DNA from: Chaunax sp. Z400
Taxonomy: Eukaryota > Chordata > Actinopteri > Lophiiformes > Chaunacidae
Direction: 5' to 3'
Length of the DNA stretch: 64,000 bases
Assembly: GCA_037577475.1 (NCBI GenBank)
Contig: CM075189.1
Span: 30,663,839 to 30,727,838, forward strand
Shown here: positions 36,233 through 49,419 of the stretch, in pieces
Position numbering within the stretch: the stretch's first letter is position 1
Layout: each line of letters starts with the position of its first letter
Notes under the pieces: generated by a model
Told to the model about the DNA's origin: nothing
The model's database searches: none
The model's input: only the letters and a program-made list of their open reading frames with translations
Made by a program: the position numbers and the translations under genes

Positions 36233-38833
36233 GTGGAAAGATGAGGCCACAAAATGAAACTTCAGCTAGCTTGGCATTACAGCTAAGTGCCACAGGGCTT
36301 TTTGTGGGCTTTGCCAACACACCAGTAATAATAGTCCCTGGCAGCGTATAAACATTTCTTGACAGCATCCTCTCCTGCTGAAAGAGGGCTGAGCTGCCTC
36401 ACTCACGGTCCCATAATCTGATCTGGGCTGATGTACATTTTGTATTTCCAGGGAGAGGCTGGAAGTCAACCCGGCACGGCTGATATGAACAGATATATCA
36501 GCATAAATGTCAGCTAATAAATATGAAAAACAATGTTTGATGATGTGTTAAAACATAAAAATAAATTGGTAAATATATCATTACTGGATTTTTAAAAATT
36601 CTTAGACAACAGTATCAGCTTCAAACATCTACCTCCAGTCAGAGTTTAATTATATAAAAAAATGGCACAAACTAGATGTAAAGAATTGAAATGATATGTG
36701 TTTTATTAGAAACTGTGCACTGAATCAAGCATACACCTCGTGAACAATCATTTTATCTGGAATGTTTAAGATCCTAACAGGATCTTGGAGAAAATCTGAA
36801 TAAAAAATAATTAAATATATCAGAGAAAATAATAAATAAATCAACAAAATTCTAGATTTCAGCTTCATGCAAAGTTTGATTCAACAATCAACTCGAGTAA
36901 AATTAAGTTAAAGTATTGATGTGAAGCGAAATCATATTACTTTATGAAAAAATAACACATTAGAGTACCATATATGGCTACTGATATGGGGCTAAACATG
37001 ATTTGTCTTCTGTAAAGCATCTGTGGCAGAGACTGCATCAAAACATGTTTACATTGCCTAATAGAGCAGATCTGATTGTTCCTGTTGATTTGTTGTGGAT
37101 GGATTTGGATTTCAGTGATGACTGTATTTGGTTTTTAAGTTTATACATCAATCAACCTGCATAAGAAATGCATTTCTGCTTTACTTAAGGTCTGTTACTA
37201 AAAAGATTTGATATTCATATTGGCAAAAACTGTCCTGTGTTTGCCGTCCTGTCCTTTTAATATCTGTAACTATTTCAAAATAGCTTTTAGGATCATGAAA
37301 TGTGTGTGTAAACAAGCATTGGATGTGAAAAATCACCTAGAATTGTATTGGAGACATGCTGATTACAGCAGCCACAGCGCTCTAGTCTTGACCAACAAAT
37401 CCGTACTGTCCTCCAGAGTTACTACCACCAAGGATAAGCCAATAAAAGCTGTAATAAACATGTTTAAACAAGTTTTCACATGATATTTATATGCATATTC
37501 AAATAGGATCAAATAGGATTGATAGAAATAGTTTTGAGACTAAACCATGAATAAAACAGTTTCCTTAAAAAGCAACATGTTCTTCTTAGTGCATTTTCTC
37601 TTATTTGTCATCTTATAAATTATTTGTACCTTTAGGTAAGTTAGCAACTTAGCTGCTTGGTGAACAAAGTCAAACATGTAAAAGAAAGTTTCCCAGACGT
37701 TTCTGGAGACAAAATCAAAGCTAAAAGGGGAGTAAATACAGGACGTAGATTTAAAAACACAACTCCAATTTGATCTTAATGTTCCCCTGTATCTGCTGTA
37801 TCTGAGTATGTGAATAGCTAAGCTAAAAACTAAAAAACAATACTTTGACAGAACTGTCTGCCTGTCTGTCTCTCTGTCTGCCACTTTATGTGATCTTCTT
37901 TTCCATCTTGATGTCAAAAATTGCTGAATGCATTTTCAAGCAAGGTAAATTGCAGTTTATCTCAGTTAATGATGTTTTTCTATTGAACTTCATGGATGTC
38001 ATTCAGTCAAATGCCATTGAGAGTATTCAGTTTTTTCTTAAACATTGGCAGTGCTGTCAAAACTTCAGTACTGGCACTTTTTTTTGACTGATCATCAGCT
38101 TTTCCCACATTAATTAAAACAATAGCATTCATGAACTGAATGTAAATGCCTGAGTTTTAGCTAACCCCTTAAAACTTACTCTGTGCATCTTTCGTAATTC
38201 TGTTAAGTTCAGCCTTTCACTTGCATTTGTTTCTTTCCTTATCAGCGTTGTGTTCTTATTCAATTCTCATATTTTCCTGTAATTACAAACGATGACTATG
38301 CAAATCTAAATGTGCAGTATTACATGCACAAGCATTTATTTTGTAGCTCTCTCTGAACCTTTTTGTCCTGGGGTGAATAATTCTGGAGGTCAGCGTTCGA
38401 TTGCAGCCCCATACCTGCAGTCACAGATAATAAAAGAACTTTTCCACTGTAACAATATTATACAAGTGTGTTTTTGCATTGGCTTGGACAGAAAAAGAGT
38501 CAAGCCACTCGTAAATGGCAAAGAAAGATAGAAATATGATATAGTCAGTCCCTTTCACTCAAATGTAAATTATATATTGTAATATCAAGAGAGTTGGCAT
38601 TACTAGTAAAATTTAACACATAGAAGTAATGTTAAATAAAATGTTTGTGGTGATGTTTATGTGTTTACTCGTCATTTGATTCATATGTACAGTGGCCACA
38701 TACTGTAACTGGAAACATACTTTCAAGGAAATATGCACTCTATCGAACTAATCACACAAAATGTCACCATGAAACCATGAATATAAATATACATACACAT
38801 TTACAAAAGCCAGGCTTTTCAAAAGTGCTGCAG

Positions 38834-38897
38834 ACAGAGTAGAAAACAGGCGGAGATAGAGGATCACACTGCAATCCAGGACTTCACTCTGCAAAGG
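38834..38897 (+). other. Possible plus-strand exon beside the gabra2 3' end
   Basis: GTGCTGCAG precedes and GTATGTG follows. The phase-2 frame is open and reads QSRKQAEIEDHTAIQDFTLQ; the other two phases from this acceptor contain stops. Another AG a few bases on gives a different open frame, so the call is weak. Confidence 0.2.
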
Positions 38898-38969
38898 TAT
38901 GTGTACACAGTTGCTGGAGGTATTTGGTTCGTTTTAGTCCCCAGACCAGAACCCATTAAAAGTGGACCT

Positions 38970-39278
38970 CTAATTAGAGGGGACCATATCCTTTATAATG
39001 GGTTCTCTGTTTAAGTAAGTGGCCCAGTAGACTAGGTTGAAGCTGCCAAAGAGAACTGGGAACAAAATCCGTGACATCCTGTCAATTTTGCTCACGCTGT
39101 TGAACGTCTTCCTGCTGTCTTGGGCTTTGCCGTCCGCTTTGGTCTTGTTGGGATCAGAAGCTCCCCCTTTGGCAATTGTAGGAAGGGTGCTGGAGTCCTT
39201 GGTGATATTTGGTGCGTAGTTGGCCACTGCAACAGCGTAGGCATTGTTCTTCTTCATGACAGATGACCTCTCTTTTTT
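38970..39278 (-). CDS. gabra2: gabra2 last coding exon (M3-M4 loop, M4, stop)
   Basis: Acceptor TTCAACAG/AAAAAA, TAG at 38970-38972; 102 residues. Contains NNAYAVAVANYAPN, the loop end KTFNSVSKIDRMSR and M4 LFPVLFGSFNLVYWATYL. The tail after the conserved NREP is IIKDMVPSN. The donor side of the transcript continues as 3' UTR below 38970; an AATAAA lies on the minus strand near 38335-38340 and may serve as poly(A) signal. Confidence 0.95.
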   Translation of the reverse strand, partial: KKERSSVMKKNNAYAVAVANYAPNITKDSSTLPTIAKGGASDPNKTKADGKAQDSRKTFNSVSKIDRMSRILFPVLFGSFNLVYWATYLNREPIIKDMVPSN

Positions 39279-42200
39279 CTGTTGAAAGACCACAAGGCTT
39301 AGATGAAAAAAAAATCTGAACCTCATCACCATCTATCCACAAGTTAAAAAAAACACATGTACCTGAAGGACTTCCACTGAGTTTAGATAATTATGCATAA
39401 TCATGGCAGGAACACTGATGGAGAGATTGGAGTTTATTCAGCTGTTCTGGAGCCAGAAAACCTTAGGTGTCGAGGATTAACTAATCATGTTAGCTTACGT
39501 CTGGGAAGATAGAGATCCTAATTAGTGTCCTCTGCCAAAAAAGCTGCTGTTACCCCGGTTACCTCCAATAACGTCAATAATTAGTGTCCTCTCTTACTAA
39601 ACGCTGACTGAGTGTTGTTAAAGGAAAAGGTGATGTAACACAAACAAATAAACATGACCCTGTCCCAACTTTATCGAAACATCTTGCTTCAAAATCAGAA
39701 TGACATATACATATTTATCACTTTGAATATTACATTTCTTGTCTTTGTGCTGTGTTCAACCACAGTTTAAAAATAATTTGCAAATCACACCACTGTGTTT
39801 TTATTATTTTCTGTTTTTATTATTAATCTTATATTATTTCACTCAATGTCCCAACGTCTTTGGAATTTTGTAACTCGCAAAAATAGCCGTAGCACTCTGA
39901 CGACCCATGTGGAGGATTAAAACAGCCATTATCAGCTGCCCTCTGCCTCCAATAAATGTTTCTAAAGCTCTCCAAGGCTTGACTTCTTCAACACACAGTT
40001 ACAATGCTAATGAATTCTCTTTCAAAATGACGCCTGTCAAAGAGACACGCTTTTCTCGTCATTACCTTGTCAGTCACAACACTCTTTCCATCCCAAGCCC
40101 AGCCACGCTTTGTGAAGTAATTGACGGTGGCAAACTCAATCAAAGCGGAGAAGACGAAGGCATAGCAGACAGCGATGAACCAGTCCATGGCAGTGGCGTA
40201 AGCGACCTTGGGAAGGGAGTTTCTCGCACTTATGCTCAGTGTTGTCATAGTGAGAACAGTGGTTACACCTGGAAATATGTAAAAAGATAATAGTTCGGTT
40301 ATTCAGTTCTTATGAAGCTCATTGGGGAAAGGTGATTTTCTACAGACATAAAGTATACATAACAGACACCCTGTAATGAAGTAGGAGGATGAAGTATTGT
40401 GAAATTAAATCAAATATACAGAAATTGATTCCTTAAAGATATAAGATGTAACATCAACAGTAAGATGTCTAAAAAACAACTAGACTTTGTTCTATATTTT
40501 GTTGTGAGTGTTTGAGTTGTGTACCTACACGAGCTCAAATGTTTCCAACAACGTTAAAGCCCAGAGAAACCTGTACTATAATGCTGAGTTAGATCCTGTC
40601 CCTATAAAATCCAGAGGAGGAGGAAGGAAGTCGGCAAACATGACTACATTTAACGTGTGTTTGAGGACATTTCTGCCTGAGTCCCGTCAAATGCAATTTT
40701 AATAGTTATGGTGGTTGTTTTAAAATTAAGACCACAACTCCCATCATCCCACATTACTTTACCATGTTATCAATCTATATTTCGTTACCTCCGCCAAGGA
40801 GGTTATGTTTTTCAAGGGCCATAAAGGGGCCACATTTTACACAGAGTGGCCAAGAATATGTCCAACATCCATGCACATCTCCTTATTCAGTAAGAGATAT
40901 ATATTTCACCAGCCTTTCTTGTTTGCTGTTGGCTCTATAGCTTTGAGCAAAGACTCACATAATTTAATAGATTTAGCAAATTGGGCCTTCTTTAAGCTCA
41001 TTGTGATTTAATTTGCATATTTATTGAATTTTAAACTGGGGTCCATAGAATATATAATACATGAGACACTTTTTTAACCAAATATGTAATACATACAATA
41101 CTTTATATAAACAAGTGCTCAAGTTTTTTTTAAAAAGAAAAAAGGGAGCCAACCAGATTTGAGCCCCTCTGGCCCGCCCCAGGATCCGCCCATGTGCGAG
41201 GATGGGTCTTGGGCACGAATAGAATTATTTAATTTTTTAATTTTTCTTACATTGTTTTAAAAACTTTCTATAACATTCCAAGATCTCCACATTTTCATTA
41301 ATTTCTCAGGGAATAACACATGGATCCTGATGAAAGAACAGTCATATTTAGGCGGTTGGTATATGTGCAATTTGGTGCGGATCCAAATGAAAATCTGGAT
41401 CCACCAGATTTAAATGGTTTGCTGTTACAAATCCAATAACCTTAAATTAAGGGTTATGAGTTTTATTTCAGATAAGGATGACTGAATTAAAGAGGATGTT
41501 GAGCCTCGGTGGAGGTATGCACTCCACTGAAAGCCATTCTAATTTCCATTGCTTTGATTGAGAGACCTCCAGTGGCATAAATTACACACTGTGCATTTAA
41601 ATGACTGATTTTACTTTGGGTATCTTGCCACTCTCCTTCTCTCAAAGAGTAGAATCTACCATTTTACCCTCAGAGGTGCTAGTCATTACTGTCCTTTGTA
41701 TGTTTAAGGTTACTGTTAGCCTTTTTTACCCAGATAACCACTGACCTTCAGTGATGCTGTAGCTCTTCAGCAGGTTTGGCATGTTTGACCAAAGGACATA
41801 GTTCATTCTTCACTTCTGTACCTGTTTTTTTTCGCTTTGAGTGAACCAGTCTCAGGTAACTGTTACATAGATTCACTTGGCTTAAAATCAAGTCAAAAAG
41901 TGCTGCAGCTTATCCAACTGGATTGTGAAAAAAACAAAAACACTATGGGCTCTAAGAAATGTCTCCTCTTCTTTATCCTGTTTTCTCCTGTAAGAACCAT
42001 TGGTCATCAACTACCATTCCTTTGCTGCGCGCAATCCCCCAGTTTTAACAATGAGGGTGTCATCATATGTGTGACACCCAACATTTGTCAACCAAAATTA
42101 CATTAACACCATTAAGATCAGGGGCATTTAAAGTAGAAGAGGGTGGACACTTACCAAACACAGTCCTAGCTGGCACTGATTCTCTGTTCAACCAGAAAGA

Positions 42201-45200
42201 CACTTGGGAAAGAATCACCGTCATGATACACGGTAGGTAGGTCTGGATCACAAAGTAGCCGATCTTCCTCTTCAGATGAAAATGAGCTGTCATCACTGTG
42301 TATTCACCTGTGGAGGCAAGAGTCCCTTTAAAGCACCACCACTGCAGCTACTTCTACTACCATTTATAATGTGACATACTTATAATTACATAACACATCT
42401 AATTAATGTATTCATAGACACAGTAACCTCCACTTAAATGTAACAGGACACCCATAGTACACTTTAGTAGATATTAGGTGACTTGAATTTGTTATATATG
42501 AAATGATATGTTGTGCACGAGGGTTGTTGATGTTTACTGAGGCGTTTAGCAAAGATAAACAATTTATAAACAGTTGTTTACCACCGCTGATAGGGCCAAT
42601 TCCCCTCGACTCTAATACTAAATTAGAAAGAATGTGAAGACAATACCTTTAACTGGACAATAAATAAATAAATAAACAAACATGAAAAAAATATACACAC
42701 AAGCAGAGACAGGCATATTTACTGGTCCACTGCTGTTACAAATTATATTTCATTACAAGAGTACAAATGTGCTTCCTAGGTCTATTATTCCTACATGTAG
42801 TGACTTGTTTCAAATCTCTAATAAAACTGTACCGTTGCTAAAACCAGATTAAAGGCAACATCATGGTTATTAAAGATGATTCCACTCTTAATACACAAAC
42901 ATGTAAAACACTATTAAATTACTATTTTATATGATTTTTTTTCATTTACAAGTATGGATAACAATAAATAAAAAGGTAAAGGTATTTCTCTCCTCAGGTT
43001 AAAAAAGGATGTCAGTGAAGTCCAGGGTAGATGAGTGCATGAGTAAAGCTGTCAATACTGTGTCCTTTTGTCCATTCCTAGTGCACAGAAAGTGTTCAGC
43101 ATCACATCTATCTGTGATGATTTCTCCCTCCCAGTGAATTCGAGTGCAACCCCACACCTTCCTGTGGGCTTCACACTCATGTCATTTATATCAGTAGATT
43201 ATATTTTTATGCAAAGGCTGTAGAGAATGCGGCCTTAAGATGCCAACACCGTCAAATACATAGATTAGACAGTGAGATAACAGACACATTTGATTAAATA
43301 ATCCGTCCGTACACAGAAAAGTAGGCAGTGTGATTTCCTAGCCACTGAGTAAAGCCTAATAGCTGACAAGGCTGTGAAACAGTGCCAATGCTGCAGTAGC
43401 AAACAGGCCTTCCAAATGGAAGATATCTCAAAGAGAAGCCAAGATTAGACATGAGAAGGAAAAGATGTGTTACCCATGGCAACAGAACAGAGAAACATAG
43501 CTCATTTGCTGCGATTCTGAAACGAAGGCTTTGATACACACTGCCACTTGGCAAGAGGAAAGTCCTTTTCAGCAGTGGGAAGGGGGAGGGGGTGTCAATT
43601 TCAAGGACTAATCCCAAAAGATTTTTTTATTCCTTTTTTTTTTTTGTAGCGCTGTAGTTGTATTGCCTGCATTTCTAGCAGTAATGTCATGACTAATGCT
43701 CCATCTTTAGCCATACACACAAACACACACCTGCACAAACATACACTCACTCGCTCACTCAGACACTGGAATTCAAAGGAATTGAGTGTGTTCTTAGTAC
43801 CCCCATGGAGCTCTATATCTTCTGTAATTTAATTTGCATGCCAGCCCGATGCCTGCGTTGTGGATGGGGGAGGAGGATGTAAAAGCAAGGGATGCGCTGG
43901 ATGCGGCTGCATTTTCTCGTGAGAAGGCAGAGATCGCTTCACAGAGAGGGAAGACAGTAATTATAACATGAAGATGATAATCACGCCGTGGTTGCCACAG
44001 ATGTAGGAAACAAGGCTCCTGCTGACACCACAGGAATACCTCACTGATACAAGACACGGCCGTCAGTTGTCCAGCAGAGGGCACCAACTCTCACACAAGA
44101 CACAACAAGCTTTGCAAATGGAGACTTCATGGGGATTTATCCCTAAGAGATGCCTCTTGTAAAAGGAGTTTGCTCTATTTTTTAGAATTAAAAACTGCCC
44201 TTCTGTTTAATCATATCAACATCAAGTGAACTAAATGCAAAGGGCTTACTATTAGTCTAAATAAAAATATTTTTTCCTAAGGGCTACATTAAAGGGGCAT
44301 TCCCTCAAGTTGGGAAGTTGACAAGATATTCTGCTCATTCACTCATTCATGCACACACTTACACACCAATGAGAACAAGACACCACACAGGCCTGAACAT
44401 CAGGAGCAATTACAAGCTCAGTGTCTTGCCAAAGGACTAGGAGGAGGCGGAGATTAAACCAAGGAACCTTGTAATCATTGGACAACCCACTCTTCCTCAT
44501 GAGCCACAGCTCTAAGCTCTTTGCTAAACTACACTTCCCATCATGCAACACCATAGCGCCTGACCTAAAACCCTCCATGGATGGTAAACTCCACACACTG
44601 GTTAGTAAATTGCTATCATACCAAGATTTTCTCGATGACATCATCAGATCCACGAAAAACATTGTGCAGCTGTGTTCATAGATTTAATAGTATTCCAGTG
44701 GACCTATTTATAGCAAAATAGTTGCATTGATCAATTATTAGCCACTAGAGGGCAAAAACAAAACAACAACACATGAGTGAAAACAAGCTGACAGACTTCC
44801 AGCCACAACCATACTGTATCATTTTCTTTGAAGTGGCTATAATCAATATTTTATATTGGATCCCACCTGTACGGTGAAGAGGTCACTCATAGCGACAAAC
44901 CAAACAAGAATTATCGACCAACAGTTCTCCTCACCGCTTACATCAACATACTTTTTGCCTGCAGCTGGCAGTTCACGTCAGCGAAAAAGCTCTAACAACC
45001 TGTAAACTACCTGCACTTCAAAGCAGACAGTGTTAGTCTGCTAGTTAGTGACTGGCTGGTAAACATAATGCAGCCTTTAGCAGCTTAAGAGTCAGATGTG
45101 TCCCTCGTGAGGTGGTGCAGAGCGAAAACAGAGTTAAAAGACATCATTTCACATGAACGCTAATGCTGCCATATGGGCTGGATGACTAGCCAGCTGTTTG

Positions 45201-48200
45201 CTGTTGCTCACAGGTTGAGTAAACACTGTAACCCCTGATGTTAATGTACAGAGTAATCTGAGCAGTATTCTACTGTGTTAATGTCATACAGTGATTTGCT
45301 GTAAACCGCAATGCATTTTGGGAGAAATAATATGTGATTACAGCGCAGGAATGTAAAGTTGACTATAAACTGCAGAGCATCACAGGAAGGTGTGTTAGTA
45401 ATTTATATATATATATAATAATTATTTATCATTTCTTTCATTATTGTTATTACTATTATTAGCAGTAGCAGCAGTTTAGTTGTTTTGTAGCACAGCTGAG
45501 CCACTCAGGAGGTACAGCGGTGCTTGTGCTAGTTGATATAAGCACAGTCCTTTATTCATTTGACTAGTCTAGTAGTATTAGTAGTACTGATTCTTTAATT
45601 ATCAGTAAAAAGACGTGCACTATAGATTCAAATGCAGTTTACTGTAAATATACAGTCATTTACTGGCAAAACTATGACCAGTACTGTGTTAAATTTATAA
45701 CGAACTGAATATTTATTTATAGTCATAATTGTGTAAATCTATAATACAATAAGAAACTGCAATTAAATACAGTCCCTAGGAGGTGAAGTTGCTGCCACTT
45801 AATTCTGTAAATTTACAGAGAAAAGTTTTACAGTGTATCAAGTAACACACACACACAGTATACAGTATAATATATATAGTATATATGTTACAACAATGTT
45901 ATAAAACATTGTATGAAGGAAAGCATCACTACTGTACGTTCAGTTCCTTGAAGCCATGCCTTTTTAATGTGTAATATATGCATTTCGTAAAAGCAAAACG
46001 AGAGAGATTCGTGCAAAGTGGTTTAGTAGTTCTCACAACATGACAAATGCATGGCTGAAGAGTGGAACTTTTTGTAACAGCGTGTTGGTGTGTTCCGAAG
46101 CTTATGCAAGATGTCCGTTCTGTGAAGCCTGAGAGCACATTCATTCGTGCCAAATGACCTAGTTTGCAAGTACGCTACACCAAACACTGACACACAAGCA
46201 ATGAATGATTAATTTAAAGTCAGCCAATCAGATAATGTGGAGTGACTAGTTAAACAAGAGAAACAGTCACTGGCAGGCATTCTTCCTTCTTCAGAGGCAT
46301 CATACAAGACTTAACCTAGATAGGAACATTTAGTGCATGAAAGAATAGTCTTACTCAATGCAATGGAGGCAGGGATTCCCTTGACAGTGGAGTGCAGTCG
46401 CTGGGGAAATACTCCATACTGGTAATTGATACCTATAGGGAGTATAGCGATGGAGCATTTCGCGCAGGGTCATGGTTAATAAGTCTGTTTTTCTGTGGTA
46501 GATGCATTTTCGGCATACAAACTGAATCGGAAACAAAAAGCTGTTGTTTATTTACATTGCTTGCATGTGACTTTAGAGATTATTGTACAGTAAATTTTAA
46601 ACATAAAACAAATGCAAGGATAGGAGTACTTGCTGGACTCAAAATGAGTTTGCTGGAGATGTTCTCTGGATAGGGATGGATGTAGACATGAAAACTGTGA
46701 GGGAACTCCAAGGCACTCTCGTTTGAAAAAAATAAAATAAAAATAATTGTCATGGCGTGGTCATGTTTGACCTTTAAATACAAAACTCCAACGCGTTTCG
46801 GCCTGAAGCCCTCATCACCTTCAAACCTCTTTAATTACTTATTTATCAGGAAATAGATCCTACTGGTGCTTCAGGGATATCGCACGTCGTCTCAGTAAAT
46901 TGATAATGAAATAAGAAAACAGCTCTAGATATTGATGCTTTCACCCAAACTATCCAGAAATACCTTGGAAACCTCAAACAGTTCCAAGAACAGTGGAGCG
47001 GTTTGGGAGAGAAAGAGGACTCACTGTGCGTTCTCAGGGAGATAAAGAAGAAATCACCCACACCTGCCTCAAGTTTACAGCTAAAGTCTGGAGGCGAAAA
47101 CCAAACTGTTTCACGATCCACATCTGTAACACATTCTTTGTATTCTCCTGCACTGTGATGTTCAAAATTCACATTTCCACCACACAACCTCCATACTGTC
47201 AGGGTCTTGCTCTGAAGCACCATCCTCTTTTCCTGTCCTCCAGTGTTTTCTCGGTGAGCGTTTGTCCTCTCTGTGTTGTCTGTGAGGCATCGATGTGGCT
47301 TCCTCCTCCCCAGTCCTGTAATCTTGTGGCAGGTACACTTGATCATCATCATTACCTCATCAAGCTGCTGCATACAGGTATAATACTGCAGAAGTAAACA
47401 CTGAATGCAAAGATGGCGTCCAATGAGAATAGCTTGCTACCTGGTTTTCTCACTTCCTGCTTTACTTATGGGTATGTGACCCACTGAATAAGCACAGTAG
47501 CATTTCTCCCACTGACGCTGCCCACAAGTTCCAGCATGGCCCATAGACTTTGCATTGTGATGATCTCAGAGAATTTTAAATTGCTTTTCTTACCCAGAAG
47601 AAAGTTTTACCAATATGAAACCTCCATGCGTCAAAAATATACAAGATAAAGAGTCATAATTGACCCTAGTCTGCTTTGAAAGATAAAGGGAAATTGCTTT
47701 TGCAATACAGCAAGTTGCCACTGAGACAAGGCTGAGCACTGCCGTCGTACCCAGATCGAAGTAATACATGCAGGGCTGCAGTATATATACTGCATATATC
47801 TGGGCTCTCCACTTAGTCTCTGGCAGTTCATTAGTTGTCTACAGTGGCTGTTGGCCAAATCCTAGTTTCTGCTCCTCGTGTTTTTGCTTTTTCTAACATT
47901 GTTCATGCTCCAGATTCCCAGTGCCTGCCAGCCTGCTTGCTTTGTTGGATCATCCTGCCACTCTGCCCACTCTCTGATTCCCTCTCCACCAACCTGCCAT
48001 CTGTGCCTCTGGATCATCTTCATTCCCTTCCCCACCTGCTGGATGGCTTCATTTCACCCTTTCTAACCTGAGTTTTATATTAAACCCTTTAAACCGTCTC
48101 CAGACTCTGACTGTTCCATTTGGGTCAGTTTCCGCACTAACCTTTAAAACATATCAGCAGTTTTAAATGTTGTAGCTTATTTGCTATAAATCATGTATGT

Positions 48201-49384
48201 GCAGTAAATAATGTGCACTTATCCAAAAGTGCTGAACATTTCCCAAAGCAAGGTTCAAGTTGTTGCAAGCTGACTTTCATACAGCAGTGACACAAGCTGA
48301 ACAAACTGTATTCGCAGAAGAAAAATCAGATTCATCAATCTAAAAACATTCAAAGAGGGTTTTCAGTACCGTTATGTATGTGGCACTTAGACAACATGGA
48401 TGCAAAAACTTCCTGTAATTACAGCACACCTACACTTTTCTCACCATCATCATGATCACTCCTATCACTGTCCTACAAGAACTAGATCTCAAAGGCTTCT
48501 TCCATAAAGTAGTATTGCTAAAATTAGATCACTCAGTGGAACAGAAAATTGCTCATGCTTTCAGATCATCTCATCTACAGCAAAACATTTCTTTACTTGA
48601 CATGAGTGTGGCATTTTTCCACACTGTGTAAAAAGCTGTAGGAAGTTTTTTTTAACAGGCAGTTATTTTTGTAATATGATTACCCATGCATCCTGATCCT
48701 TTCTCCCAATCAGTGTTTGGAATAATATCTCCATTCAGCTGGTTTAAGGCTCATCAAGGCTAAGCTCACACATCTCAGACCTTTTATTCTTTAATACCCT
48801 GGTCTCTAATGCAGTAGCTAGAGGTGACAGGTTTTTCTGTCATTCTCCCAATGAAGGGGCTGCTAGGTTATGATGCTTTACATCCGTGGTTCCAAAGCAT
48901 ATTGACTCACATCTCCCCACAAAAAAAGCCACTTCAAAAAGTGACCCCCTTGTTGCAGGTTGCATGGGAGCAGAGATGTGAACCATTCTCCCCAAAGAGT
49001 AGAGTTTCCAATGTGAAGCCCGCAGATTGTTTTAATAACTGAGAGGTCAGAAGAGCCACAAACATACAGAAAAAGATTAGAGAAAAAAAATCATGCATTT
49101 ATGAAAAATGCTTTTTCTCTTGCATGTTCCTTTAATGGCCTCTCAAGCCCCACCGTCTCTCACGTTTCTTTTTTTAAGCATGCTTTGTGGCTTCTGTTGT
49201 AACAATTGCTATTAAAGTACCTGATGGTTAGTCTATGCCTATGTCTCCATGGCAGCGTACATTGTTACCATGGCAACATACACTATAATAAATTGTGTCT
49301 GCTGAAATTGTCACATCTGTAAGGTGTATTTTGAGGTCTTTTGGTTCAGATATTCTTACTCCTTACAATTCTTCTTTTTCTTCT

Positions 49385-49419
<35 letters not shown>

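Larger units (their letters stand above)
32901..38969. other. Intergenic region between guf1 start and gabra2 stop
   Basis: Near 32901-33130 is the guf1 5' end and promoter. Then come LINE-like repeat (33470-34150), an X-box-bearing CpG patch (34390-34470), ATT and AAT microsatellites, and a few exon-like plus-strand segments reported separately. The remainder is AT-rich with nothing recognised. Confidence 0.6.
40269..42154 (-). other. gabra2 intron between the M1 and M2/M3 exons
   Basis: Mostly filled by the nested repeats at 40785-41545. The remaining parts, 40269-40784 and 41546-42154, show nothing recognisable. Confidence 0.6.

Noticed and set aside
36452..36497. Segment after TATTTCCAG as a third exon following 36127-36232
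   Set aside because: Joining in the required phase meets a TGA within about 12 codons and no GT donor follows.
37380..37440. Possible exon CAGCCACAGCGC... on the plus strand
   Set aside because: Open in two phases, but the expected donor reads AAG/GATAAG, not GT, and the acceptor lacks a pyrimidine tract.
40508..40702. 64-codon plus-strand frame in a gabra2 intron
   Set aside because: No similarity to a known family, no splice or start support; length within chance expectation.
44470..44525. A functional tRNA gene on the minus strand
   Set aside because: Same reason: SINE head with degenerate boxes.
46846..47373. 175-codon minus-strand frame as an independent gene
   Set aside because: No recognisable domain, no good splice or start context. 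It lies in a gabra2 intron and may be the shadow of the plus frame; kept only as part of the finding on that block.
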